20,272 nucleotides of DNA from positions 1 to 20,272 of the forward strand of contig CALGVL010000316.1 of NCBI GenBank assembly GCA_937930165.1, written 5' to 3'. Source of the stretch: an uncultured Acetobacteraceae bacterium. Lineage in GTDB: Bacteria; Pseudomonadota; Alphaproteobacteria; Acetobacterales; Acetobacteraceae. This document shows positions 1 to 5,355 of this stretch, piece after piece. Position numbers and translations under genes: made by a program. Within the stretch, counting starts at the first letter, position 1, and every line of letters begins with the position of its first letter. The notes beneath the pieces were generated by a model that was given only the letters and a program-made list of their open reading frames with translations, did no database searches and was not told the origin of the DNA.

Positions 1-128
1 CGCAGCTCGGCTTCAGACGCTCGCCACGCGTTCGCTAACTGGCCGAAATGCTGCTGAAGCTGTTCCAGCCGTCTGGGCCCAATTTCGGGAACGAGACTGA
101 ACCCGACCCAATATTTCTGCTCGCTCAC
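1..128 (-). CDS. dprA: DNA-processing protein DprA, N-terminal fragment
   Basis: The minus strand from a GTG at 128 reads (M)SEQKYWVGFSLVPEIGP and then RRLEQLQQHFGQLANAW, about 42 codons before the contig edge. This matches the start of the DprA/Smf family, whose N-terminal helix-hairpin-helix region begins with a Y/W-x-x-L/F-x-L-x-P-x-[IV]-G-P-x-R pattern. DprA loads RecA onto incoming single-stranded DNA during transformation. In frame, the upstream stop TAA (144-146) leaves GTG at 126-128 as the only usual start; no strong Shine-Dalgarno is visible. The Rossmann domain lies off the window. The gene lies 98 bases downstream of rimM on the same strand. GC content resembles rimM and not the rest of the window. 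The identification rests on a short stretch and is fairly but not fully secure. Confidence 0.7.
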   Translation of the reverse strand, partial: MSEQKYWVGFSLVPEIGPRRLEQLQQHFGQLANAWRASEAEL

Positions 129-226
129 GACATTCCGGCAGCTTTATAGGCAGCGAATACTCAAGACAGCATAGCAGTCACAACTTTTGCGTGTCAAGCG
201 GGAAAGCGGTTTCGGGGCGGAGGGCT

Positions 227-760
227 TTAGTCCGGCAGCAGCCCTTCAGGCAGGCGGACTCTGACGATCCCGGCGTCAATGTCGGTGACGAGGATAGTCT
301 CGTCCGTCACCGGAATCAGCACCTCGCCGTAGGTCGGGCTGTCGACGACATAGACATCATGGGCGGCTGTTTCGAGGACTTCCACCAGCGTGCCAAGCAG
401 ACTGCCATCCTCCTGCTGGACGGTCAGCCCGATAAGCTGGTAGAGATAAAATTCGCCCTCTTCCAGCGGAACGGCGTGTTCGAGATCGATCATCACGAAC
501 AGGCCGCGCAGCAAATCGGCGGCGTTGCGGTCGTCGATGGTCTTGAGCTTCAGCAGGCCATAACCCTGATGCATACGCATGTGCTGAACCGGGTAAGGGC
601 GCACGTCATCGGCGTCGATACCGCTGCCGATGAAAATGCGTTCCAGCTCGTTGATACGCTCCGGATAGTCGGTCAGCAGGCGTACGCGCAATTCGCCGCG
701 AACCCCGTGCGGGCGAAGGATTTCGCCGAGCAGCAGGTATTTGGGCGGTGGAATGGTCAT
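227..760 (-). CDS. rimM: Ribosome maturation factor RimM
   Basis: A complete 177-residue protein, close to the usual length of about 170. RimM binds ribosomal protein S19 and assists maturation of the 16S rRNA 3' domain in the cytoplasm. The N-terminal RimM domain (about residues 6-90) carries the family signature GEILRPHGVRGELRV near residues 12-26. The C-terminal PRC-barrel half (about 100-177) has LYQLIGLTV, the HDVYVV motif and a GEVLIP strand. ATG is at 758-760 and TAA at 227-229. It lies 25 bases after the khpA stop. In Proteobacteria rimM normally sits in rpsP-rimM-trmD-rplS; here the neighbours are khpA and a dprA-like gene, an arrangement I associate with Chloroflexota and other non-proteobacterial phyla. 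With GC near 55%, this gene does not belong to the organism of the main body. Confidence 0.95.
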   Translation of the reverse strand: MTIPPPKYLLLGEILRPHGVRGELRVRLLTDYPERINELERIFIGSGIDADDVRPYPVQHMRMHQGYGLLKLKTIDDRNAADLLRGLFVMIDLEHAVPLEEGEFYLYQLIGLTVQQEDGSLLGTLVEVLETAAHDVYVVDSPTYGEVLIPVTDETILVTDIDAGIVRVRLPEGLLPD

Positions 761-785
761 TTTCGAGACGAGACTGGCCGCGAGA

Positions 786-872
786 CTAAACGATCTTGAG
801 GATCACACGCTTGTTTGAGCCGGATGATTCCTGTACCTGCAGCAGAGCGCGCATGGCATTGGCGACGCGCCC
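786..872 (-). CDS. khpA: KH-domain RNA-binding protein KhpA, C-terminal fragment
   Basis: Only the last 28 or so codons are present: GRVANAMRALLQVQESSG followed by SNKRVILKIV and a TAG stop at 786-788. This fits the end of KhpA/YlqC-type small KH proteins, where the GxxG loop is followed by a helix (R-x-x-x-A-[IM]-R-x-[LV]-[LV]) and a final basic-hydrophobic strand. KhpA binds RNA, often with KhpB, and is commonly encoded between rpsP and rimM in Gram-positive bacteria and Chloroflexota; rimM follows here after 25 bases. The 5' part of the gene is missing because the sequence switches in frame to the start of hslV within about 864-878. The hybrid reading frame 786-950 (54 codons) should not be annotated as a real protein. 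Confidence 0.75.
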   Translation of the reverse strand, partial: GRVANAMRALLQVQESSGSNKRVILKIV

Positions 873-878
873 GCCCTT
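864..878. other. Chimeric junction between two genomes
   Basis: To the right, the minus strand encodes the start of HslV. To the left it encodes the end of KhpA. The two reading frames join without a frame change at Gly-Arg-Val codons (864-872) that both proteins could supply; the exact breakpoint cannot be placed within about 864-878. GC falls from about 70% to about 55% across this point and gene neighbourhood changes from alphaproteobacterial (hslV/hisB) to khpA-rimM-dprA. A short shared GC-rich word at the breakpoint is typical of a misassembly or chimeric molecule. A natural recombination event is possible but unlikely. Confidence 0.85.
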
Positions 879-950
879 GCGGACGCAGAGGATAGTGGTG
901 CCGTGCCAGCCTGCGAGGTCCGGCGCGGCGGAGGAATGGGAAGCGGACAT
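864..950 (-). CDS. hslV: HslV protease subunit, N-terminal fragment
   Basis: The minus strand from ATG at 948-950 reads MSASHSSAAPDLAG then WHGTTILCVRKGGRV. HslV is the threonine protease of the HslUV (ClpQY) ATP-dependent complex. The GTTILCVRK segment is the start of the mature enzyme; by family knowledge the catalytic nucleophile is the first Thr after the Gly, residue 18 here, exposed by removal of the propeptide. The expected continuation (a V-x-A-G-D-G-Q motif) is absent because the sequence passes into khpA of another organism after residue 29. hslV divergent from hisB is a frequent alphaproteobacterial arrangement, so the intact gene followed by hslU probably lies here in the real genome. 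The 93 bases to hisB should hold both promoters; I could not pick convincing boxes. Confidence 0.85.
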
Positions 951-1043
951 GCCGGGGATGTGGCGCTTCCCCGTCGTCCCGGCAACGGGCCGTCCCGGCT
1001 CGAACCCCTCGCCAAGCCGCCGCCGCCGGACTAAACCCGCTCC

Positions 1044-1673
1044 ATGACAGCGGTCAGCAACCCTGGATTGAGCAGCCCCGCCCGCCGCGCCGAACTGGCC
1101 CGGAAGACGGCGGAGACCGACATCCGCATCAGCCTCACCCTGGACGGGACGGGGCAGGCGCAGGTGGCGACCGGCATCGGCTTCCTTGACCACATGCTGA
1201 CCGCCCTGGCGCGCCATGCCCTGTTCGACCTGACGGTCGAGGCCAAGGGCGACCTGCATATCGACTTCCACCACACCACCGAGGATGTCGGCATCGTCCT
1301 CGGCCAGTGCCTGCGCGCCGCGCTCGGCGACAAGCGCGGCATCCGCCGCTACGGTCATGCCCTGCTGCCGATGGACGAGGCTTTGGCCGAGGCAGCGGTG
1401 GACATCTCCGGCCGTCCCTTCCTCGCCTGGTCCGTCCCCTTCGCCCGCGACAAGGTGGGGGAGATGGACACGGAATTGTTCGAGGAATTCTTCCGCGCCT
1501 TCGCCTTCAACGCCGGCGTAACGCTCCACATGACCTTGAAGGCCGGCACCAACGCGCACCATGTCGCTGAGGCTTGCTTCAAGGCGTTGGCCCGCTCCCT
1601 GCGCATGGCTTGCGAGCTGGACCCGCGCTCCCCTGACTCGGTGCCCTCTACCAAGGGTGTCCTGGAGGCTTGA
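1044..1673 (+). CDS. hisB: Imidazoleglycerol-phosphate dehydratase HisB
   Basis: A 209-residue monofunctional IGP dehydratase, which converts imidazole glycerol phosphate to imidazole acetol phosphate in histidine biosynthesis. The Mn-binding duplicated fold is shown by GFLDHML (residues 46-52), HHTTED (76-81), a second histidine motif NAHHVAEACFKAL (170-182) and the C-terminal SVPSTKG (199-205). It lacks the phosphatase domain found in enterobacterial HisB, as is usual in Alphaproteobacteria. It is the first gene of the plus-strand his operon and diverges from hslV. Its TGA (1671-1673) overlaps the next ATG by one base, so translation is probably coupled. The N-terminal 23 residues before the conserved R-x-T-x-E-T-like start are slightly longer than in many homologues. 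Confidence 0.98.
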   Translation: MTAVSNPGLSSPARRAELARKTAETDIRISLTLDGTGQAQVATGIGFLDHMLTALARHALFDLTVEAKGDLHIDFHHTTEDVGIVLGQCLRAALGDKRGIRRYGHALLPMDEALAEAAVDISGRPFLAWSVPFARDKVGEMDTELFEEFFRAFAFNAGVTLHMTLKAGTNAHHVAEACFKALARSLRMACELDPRSPDSVPSTKGVLEA

Positions 1674-2104
1674 TGCGCGTCTGGACCGTCCATTTGCCCC
1701 CCGCCCCGATCCCCAGCGAGGCGGATGCCCGGACACGGCGCAAGGCCAGGCCGCCGGTATTGGTGCCGGAAGGCTTCTCCTGGCTCGCCCTGTTCTTCAA
1801 CCTATTCTGGCTGCTGTTTCACCGGCTCTGGCTGGCGGCGCTGGCCTATGTGGCGGTGGTGCTGGCGCTGGCCCTGCTGCTGCCGGAACCGGCCGGGGCG
1901 GTCGCGGCCATGGCGATGCAATTCCTCCTCGCCTGCCACGCGCAGGATCTGCGGCGGTGGGGGCTGGCCCGGCGTGGCTACCGCTTGGCGCATGTGGTGG
2001 CGGAGCGGGATGCGGACTCGGCGCTGGCCCGGCTGCTGGACGCCCGGCCGGACCTCGCTGAACCCTGGGGGCGGGCGGTGCTGCCCAAGGGGGCGCCCGC
2101 ATGA
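1673..2104 (+). CDS. DUF2628 membrane protein of the his operon
   Basis: A 143-residue protein beginning MRVWTVHLPP. The layout fits DUF2628: an N-terminal strand (residues 2-9), a short basic linker, then the PEGFSWLALFFNLFWLLFHRLW motif region (about residues 33-54), a second hydrophobic stretch (about 55-85) and a soluble tail with DLRRWGLARRGY. It probably spans the inner membrane two or three times; no molecular function is known to me. Alphaproteobacteria often encode such a protein between hisB and hisH, so its place is conserved, but a role in histidine synthesis is unproven. The start overlaps the hisB stop by one base, and its TGA (2102-2104) overlaps the hisH ATG (2101) in an ATGA unit, so it is translated within the operon. 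Confidence 0.85.
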   Translation: MRVWTVHLPPAPIPSEADARTRRKARPPVLVPEGFSWLALFFNLFWLLFHRLWLAALAYVAVVLALALLLPEPAGAVAAMAMQFLLACHAQDLRRWGLARRGYRLAHVVAERDADSALARLLDARPDLAEPWGRAVLPKGAPA

Positions 2105-2766
2105 GGGGCGCCATGCGTGTCGCCGTGGTGGATCCAGGCTCGGGCAACCTCGCCTCGGTCCTGCGCGCACTGGACCGTGCCTCGGCCATGGCGGAAGTCC
2201 CGGTCCGGGCCGCGATCACCCGCGATTCGGCCGAGGTGGCGCAGGCGGACCGCGTCATCCTGCCCGGCCAGGGTGCCTTCGCCGCCTGCATGCGCGGCCT
2301 GCAGGCCCTGCCCGGCATGGTGGAGACGCTGGAGGGCCGGGTCCGCGGCCAGGGCGTGCCCCTGCTCGGCATCTGCGTCGGCATGCAGATCCTGGCCGAG
2401 CGCGGCCTGGAGCATGGCGTGACCCCCGGCCTCGGCTGGATCCGGGGCGAGATCGCCGCCATGACGCCGCGCGGGCCGGAGGGCGCGCCCCTGCCGTTGC
2501 CGCAGATGGGCTGGAATACCCTGGATTTCCCGGAAGGCGGGCACAGGCTGCTGGACGGCATCCGCCCCGGCGAGCACGCCTATTTCGTCCATTCCTACGC
2601 CCTGCGCGACCATGCGGAGGACGAGATCCTGGCGACCACGGACTATGGCGGCCCGGTCGTCGCCGTGGTCGCCCGCCGCAACATCGCCGGCACCCAATTC
2701 CATGTGGAGAAGAGCCAGACCGTGGGCCTGCGCATCCTCGCCAATTTCCTGCGGTGGGAACCATGA
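2101..2766 (+). CDS. hisH: Imidazole glycerol phosphate synthase glutaminase HisH
   Basis: A class I glutamine amidotransferase subunit (221 residues from the first ATG) that supplies ammonia to HisF for the synthesis of IGP and AICAR from PRFAR. The nucleophile elbow is LLGICVGMQIL with Cys92. The partner residues are His201 and Glu203 in QFHVEKSQ. The N-terminal DPGSGNLASVLRAL (residues 11-24) and LPGQGAF (54-60) are typical. Two starts compete: ATG 2101, overlapping the DUF2628 stop, and ATG 2113, which begins MRVAVVDPGSGN as most homologues do and has GAGGGG a few bases upstream. The true N terminus may therefore be four residues shorter. It ends in an ATGA overlap with the acetyltransferase gene. 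HisF, its partner, is encoded about 2.6 kb downstream. Confidence 0.97.
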   Translation: MRGAMRVAVVDPGSGNLASVLRALDRASAMAEVPVRAAITRDSAEVAQADRVILPGQGAFAACMRGLQALPGMVETLEGRVRGQGVPLLGICVGMQILAERGLEHGVTPGLGWIRGEIAAMTPRGPEGAPLPLPQMGWNTLDFPEGGHRLLDGIRPGEHAYFVHSYALRDHAEDEILATTDYGGPVVAVVARRNIAGTQFHVEKSQTVGLRILANFLRWEP

Positions 2767-3356
2767 GCGGCGGCGCGATGCTCAAACCCGCGCATCTCGA
2801 TGTCGAGCGGGTTTCCGAACTGTCCGACCACGACATGGCGGAACTTTGCGAGGCGACCGACGCCGCCATCATCGAGGGCGGCGGCTTCGGCTGGGTGGAG
2901 CCGCAGGGCCGCACCGCGCTGGAGCGGCATTTCCGCGGCGTGCTGCTGGTGCCGGAGCGCGAGCTGTTCATCGCCCGGCTGGACGGGATGGTGGTGGGCA
3001 GCGCCCAGCTCGTCCGGCCGCCCCGTAACAACGAGGCCCAGGCCTTCGCCGCCACCCTGACCCATGCCTATATCGCTCCCTATGCCCGCGGCCATGGCCT
3101 GGCGCGGCTGATGATCCGCCGGGTGGAGGAGCGGGCGGCCTCGCTCGGCCACCGGGTCCTCAATCTCGACGTGCGGGAGACGCAGCGGACCGCGATCGCG
3201 GTCTTCGAGTCGCTGGGCTATGTCCGCTGGGGCACGCACCCGGCCTATGCAAGGGTGCGCGGCCAGACCGTCGCCGGGCATTTCTACTACAAGCTTCTGG
3301 AACCCGGCCGGGGCCGCAGCACCGGGCAGGTCATGGGCTGGGCAGGGGGAGGCTGA
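2763..3356 (+). CDS. GNAT-family N-acetyltransferase within the his operon
   Basis: A 197-residue GNAT protein. The acetyl-CoA pyrophosphate-binding motif A is YIAPYARGHGLARLMIRRV (about residues 103-121; the R-G-x-G-x-A loop is 109-114). It is followed by the motif B region LNLDVRETQRTAIAVFESLGY (133-153) and a C-terminal strand FYYKLLE. Such enzymes transfer an acetyl group from acetyl-CoA to an amine; the acceptor cannot be told from the sequence. The ATG (2763) overlaps the hisH stop in an ATGA unit, and one base separates its TGA from the hisA ATG, so it is tightly coupled to the histidine genes. The last 15 residues after the final strand are Gly/Arg-rich and probably flexible. Confidence 0.88.
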   Translation: MSGGAMLKPAHLDVERVSELSDHDMAELCEATDAAIIEGGGFGWVEPQGRTALERHFRGVLLVPERELFIARLDGMVVGSAQLVRPPRNNEAQAFAATLTHAYIAPYARGHGLARLMIRRVEERAASLGHRVLNLDVRETQRTAIAVFESLGYVRWGTHPAYARVRGQTVAGHFYYKLLEPGRGRSTGQVMGWAGGG

Positions 3357-3357
3357 G

Positions 3358-4092
3358 ATGGGCCTGACTCTCTATCCCGCTATCGACCTCAAGGGCGGCC
3401 AGGTGGTCCGGCTGAAGCGCGGCGACATGGCGCAGGCCACGGTCTATTCCGGGGAACCTGCGGCCCAGGCCCGCAAATTCGCTGCCACCGGCTTCACCTG
3501 GCTGCATGTGGTGGACCTGGACGGCGCCTTTGCCGGCCGCCCGGCCAATGCCGCGGCGGTGGAAGCCATCCTGGCCGCCGTGCCCGGCCTGCCGGTGCAG
3601 CTCGGCGGCGGCATTCGCAGCATGACGACGGTGGAGGCCTGGCTCGCGCGCGGGGTGGAGCGGGTGATCCTTGGCTCCGCCGCACTGAAGGATCCGGATT
3701 TCGCCCGCGCCGCCTGCCGGGCGCATCCCGGCCGGGTCGCGGTGGGCATCGACGCCCGGAAGGGGCTGGTGGCGGTGGAGGGCTGGGCCGAGGTCAGCAC
3801 CATGCCGGCCGAGGACCTCGCCCGCCGCTTCGAGGATGCCGGCGCCGCTGCCATCATCTACACCGATATCGACCGCGACGGCATGCTGGGCGGGGTGAAT
3901 CTGGAGGCGACGCTGGCCCTGGCCCGCGCCATCTCCCTGCCGGTCATCGCCTCGGGTGGCGTCGCCTCGCTGGACGACCTGGCTGCGCTGGCCGCGGTCG
4001 CTGCCGAGGGGATCGAGGGCGTCATCATCGGCCGCGCGCTCTATGACGGGCGAATCGACCCGGCGAAGGCGCTGGCCCTGGCCGGGGGCTGA
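3358..4092 (+). CDS. hisA: Phosphoribosylformimino-AICAR-phosphate isomerase HisA
   Basis: A 244-residue (beta-alpha)8 barrel that isomerises ProFAR to PRFAR, the fourth step of histidine synthesis. The first catalytic Asp is Asp10 in LYPAIDLKGGQVVRL. The second is Asp132 in VAVGIDARKG. Phosphate-binding loops QLGGGIRS (81-88) and IASGGV (197-202) are intact, as is YTDIDRDGML (168-177). The half-barrel repeat relation to HisF can be seen in these paired motifs. The ATG lies one base after the GNAT stop, and GGGGGAGG-like bases just upstream (about 3344-3352) can serve as the ribosome site. After its TGA (4090-4092) the operon is interrupted by genes unrelated to histidine before hisF begins at 5356. 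Confidence 0.98.
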   Translation: MGLTLYPAIDLKGGQVVRLKRGDMAQATVYSGEPAAQARKFAATGFTWLHVVDLDGAFAGRPANAAAVEAILAAVPGLPVQLGGGIRSMTTVEAWLARGVERVILGSAALKDPDFARAACRAHPGRVAVGIDARKGLVAVEGWAEVSTMPAEDLARRFEDAGAAAIIYTDIDRDGMLGGVNLEATLALARAISLPVIASGGVASLDDLAALAAVAAEGIEGVIIGRALYDGRIDPAKALALAGG

Positions 4093-4186
4093 ACGAGGCA
4101 GCCCAGCCCGTCGCCCTCAGCCAGGCGGCCAGCGGGATGATCAGGACCAGCAGGACGCGCCGATAGCGGAAGACGCCATCCGGCAT
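4025..4186 (-). CDS. Possible small hydrophobic protein, uncertain
   Basis: A 53-codon minus-strand frame starting MPDGVFRYRR and continuing VLLVLIIPLAAWLRA, one strong candidate membrane segment (about residues 11-25) preceded by basic residues. It fills the otherwise empty 130 bases between hisA and the downstream membrane-protein gene, but its last 68 bases lie antisense to hisA, where the peptide is Pro/Arg-rich and unlikely to be selected. It could be a genuine small membrane peptide or the remnant of a longer gene whose end was lost. It is as likely to be chance. I recognise no family. Confidence 0.22.
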   Translation of the reverse strand: MPDGVFRYRRVLLVLIIPLAAWLRATGWAASFSPRPGPAPSPGRFARHRARGR

Positions 4187-4222
4187 CTCTCGATCTTCAT
4201 CGGCCCGGCCGGCTCTGTGCTT

Positions 4223-4531
4223 TCAGATGAGGCTCGCCGAGCGCCGGTTCAGGCGGTCCTGCTGCTGCCGCTGGACTCCCTTGAGCTCAGTCATGCAGGC
4301 TGCGTATCCGGTGCTGCCCTCGGGCATGCCGAGCCGCTGGCAGGCGCCCTGGTTCTCCAGCTTCATCTCGGCCGCCTCCTGCTGCTCCATGGCGGCGAGC
4401 AGGCGCGGCCCGCTCATTGCTGCCCAGGCCACCGCAAATACCCAGAGGACGCCCAGGGCAAAGGCCAGGACATAGCCCGTTCGCCCAGGCAGGGGAGCCC
4501 AACCTGAACTCCTGCCGTCTGCAAGCCTCAT
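4223..4531 (-). CDS. Small single-pass membrane protein, unknown function
   Basis: A 102-residue protein with a short N-terminal region, one transmembrane helix (about residues 20-40, YVLAFALGVLWVFAVAWAAM) and a hydrophilic tail. The tail contains a spaced cysteine pair in ACQRLGMPEGSTGYAACMTE (about residues 63-82). The pattern C-x-x-x-G-x-x-x-G-[ST]-x-x-[YF]-x-x-C is a recurring motif in small proteobacterial exported proteins, where it may form a disulfide or hairpin, but I cannot name a family with certainty. It is followed by a Gln/Arg-rich coil. The gene is on the minus strand, convergent with hisA and divergent from the DoxX gene, so it breaks the his operon's strand pattern. The start at ATG 4529-4531 is the longest; a start nearer the helix is possible. 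Confidence 0.6.
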   Translation of the reverse strand: MRLADGRSSGWAPLPGRTGYVLAFALGVLWVFAVAWAAMSGPRLLAAMEQQEAAEMKLENQGACQRLGMPEGSTGYAACMTELKGVQRQQQDRLNRRSASLI

Positions 4532-4847
4532 GGCTGCCTCCGTAGGGCGCCCGGTACCGGAACAGGCGCTGCCTGCCGTGGCGCCCGAATGGGAAAGCCT
4601 GCGGCTTCATGCACATTGCCGTGTCGCGACACTTTGTCGGCGCCCCTCCGGCGACAGGGATCCTGCGGAATCGACGGGTGCCGGACGCCCTGTCCCGGGC
4701 CCGTCGGCTGTCTGAGCCTTGCTCGCCGCCGGGGCGGCCAGGCGTGGTTTTCTGTGAGTTCCGGTCCATCTTCCCAATTCCGGCCAGCCTGCCGCGCCGC
4801 AAGGCGCGATGTGACTCGTGCCAGCAAGCTGAGGAGACCCGCCAACC
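4532..4847. other. 316-base divergent intergenic region
   Basis: This lies between the small membrane protein (minus) and the DoxX gene (plus) and should hold promoters for both. Reading frames crossing it on either strand are Pro/Arg-rich and match no family I know. It contains a perfect 12-base palindrome at 4621-4632 (see separate entry) and a GAGGAG ribosome site for DoxX at 4831-4836. I could not identify convincing -35/-10 pairs. Confidence 0.6.
4621..4632. promoter_or_regulatory. Perfect 12-base palindrome, candidate operator
   Basis: GTGTCGCGACAC is its own reverse complement and lies in the middle of a divergent intergenic region, where a dimeric regulator could control both flanking genes. 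It may equally be chance in a 70% GC genome; no regulator is encoded nearby. Confidence 0.3.
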
Positions 4848-5273
4848 ATGCAGAACCGAGCCTTCGAAGCCTGGACCCCCTATGTGCTGAGCCTGCTGCG
4901 GATCATGGCGGCACTGCTGCTGTTGCAGCACGGCACCCAGAAGATGCTGGGCTTCCCGCCCTCCGGCCGTCCGGGACCGGAATTCCTGAGCCTGCTGTGG
5001 TTCGCCGGGGTGATCGAGCTGGTCGGCGGCCTGCTGCTGCTGTTGGGACTGTTCAGCCGGGCGACGGCCTTCATCCTGTCCGGCTTCACCGCGGCGGCCT
5101 ATTTCATGGCGCATGCGCCGCAGGACTTCTTCCCGATCCTGAATCGCGGGGAGCTGGCGGCGCTCTATTGCTGGGTCTTCTTCTATCTCGTCTTCGCCGG
5201 CCCCGGACCCTTGAGCCTGGACCGTCTGTTCTGGAGCCGCGACACCTCGCCCGCCCGCGTCTCGGCGGAATGA
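4848..5273 (+). CDS. DoxX-family integral membrane protein
   Basis: A 141-residue protein with four predicted membrane helices (about residues 12-32, 46-68, 70-92 and 102-121). The family-typical first helix reads LLRIMAALLLLQHGTQKMLGF, with the conserved R and the HG-x-x-K motif. The second begins FAGVIELVGGLLLLLGL. DoxX-like proteins are named after the thiosulfate:quinone oxidoreductase subunit and have been linked to redox stress, but most members, including this one, have no assigned substrate. The start ATG has GAGGAG at 4831-4836, 11 bases upstream. It sits on the same strand as hisA and hisF and 82 bases before hisF, so it may be co-transcribed with hisF although it has no evident place in the pathway. 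Confidence 0.88.
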   Translation: MQNRAFEAWTPYVLSLLRIMAALLLLQHGTQKMLGFPPSGRPGPEFLSLLWFAGVIELVGGLLLLLGLFSRATAFILSGFTAAAYFMAHAPQDFFPILNRGELAALYCWVFFYLVFAGPGPLSLDRLFWSRDTSPARVSAE

Positions 5274-5306
5274 GCGACCTGCCTGGGGAGGGGCGCTTGA
5301 CCCGGA

Positions 5307-5327
5307 GCCGCTTCGGCTGCAAGCGGC
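5307..5327. other. Stem-loop upstream of hisF
   Basis: GCCGCTT (5307-5313) pairs perfectly with AAGCGGC (5321-5327) around a 7-base loop. An overlapping alternative stem AGCCG (5306-5310) with CGGCT (5314-5318) cannot form at the same time. No T-run follows, so it is not a classical terminator. It lies 29 bases before the hisF GTG. Confidence 0.35.
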
Positions 5328-5355
5328 ACGGCAGGACAGTCCCACAGGTGCTTTC

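Noticed and set aside
786..950. A genuine HslV-KhpA fusion protein
   Set aside because: Both parts are fragments without their functional cores, and the composition and synteny switch at the join; an assembly chimera is far simpler.
786..1736. A 316-residue minus-strand protein ending in the HslV/KhpA segment
   Set aside because: Everything upstream of the Met at 950 is antisense to hisB. Only the last 54 codons have meaning, and those come from two different genes.
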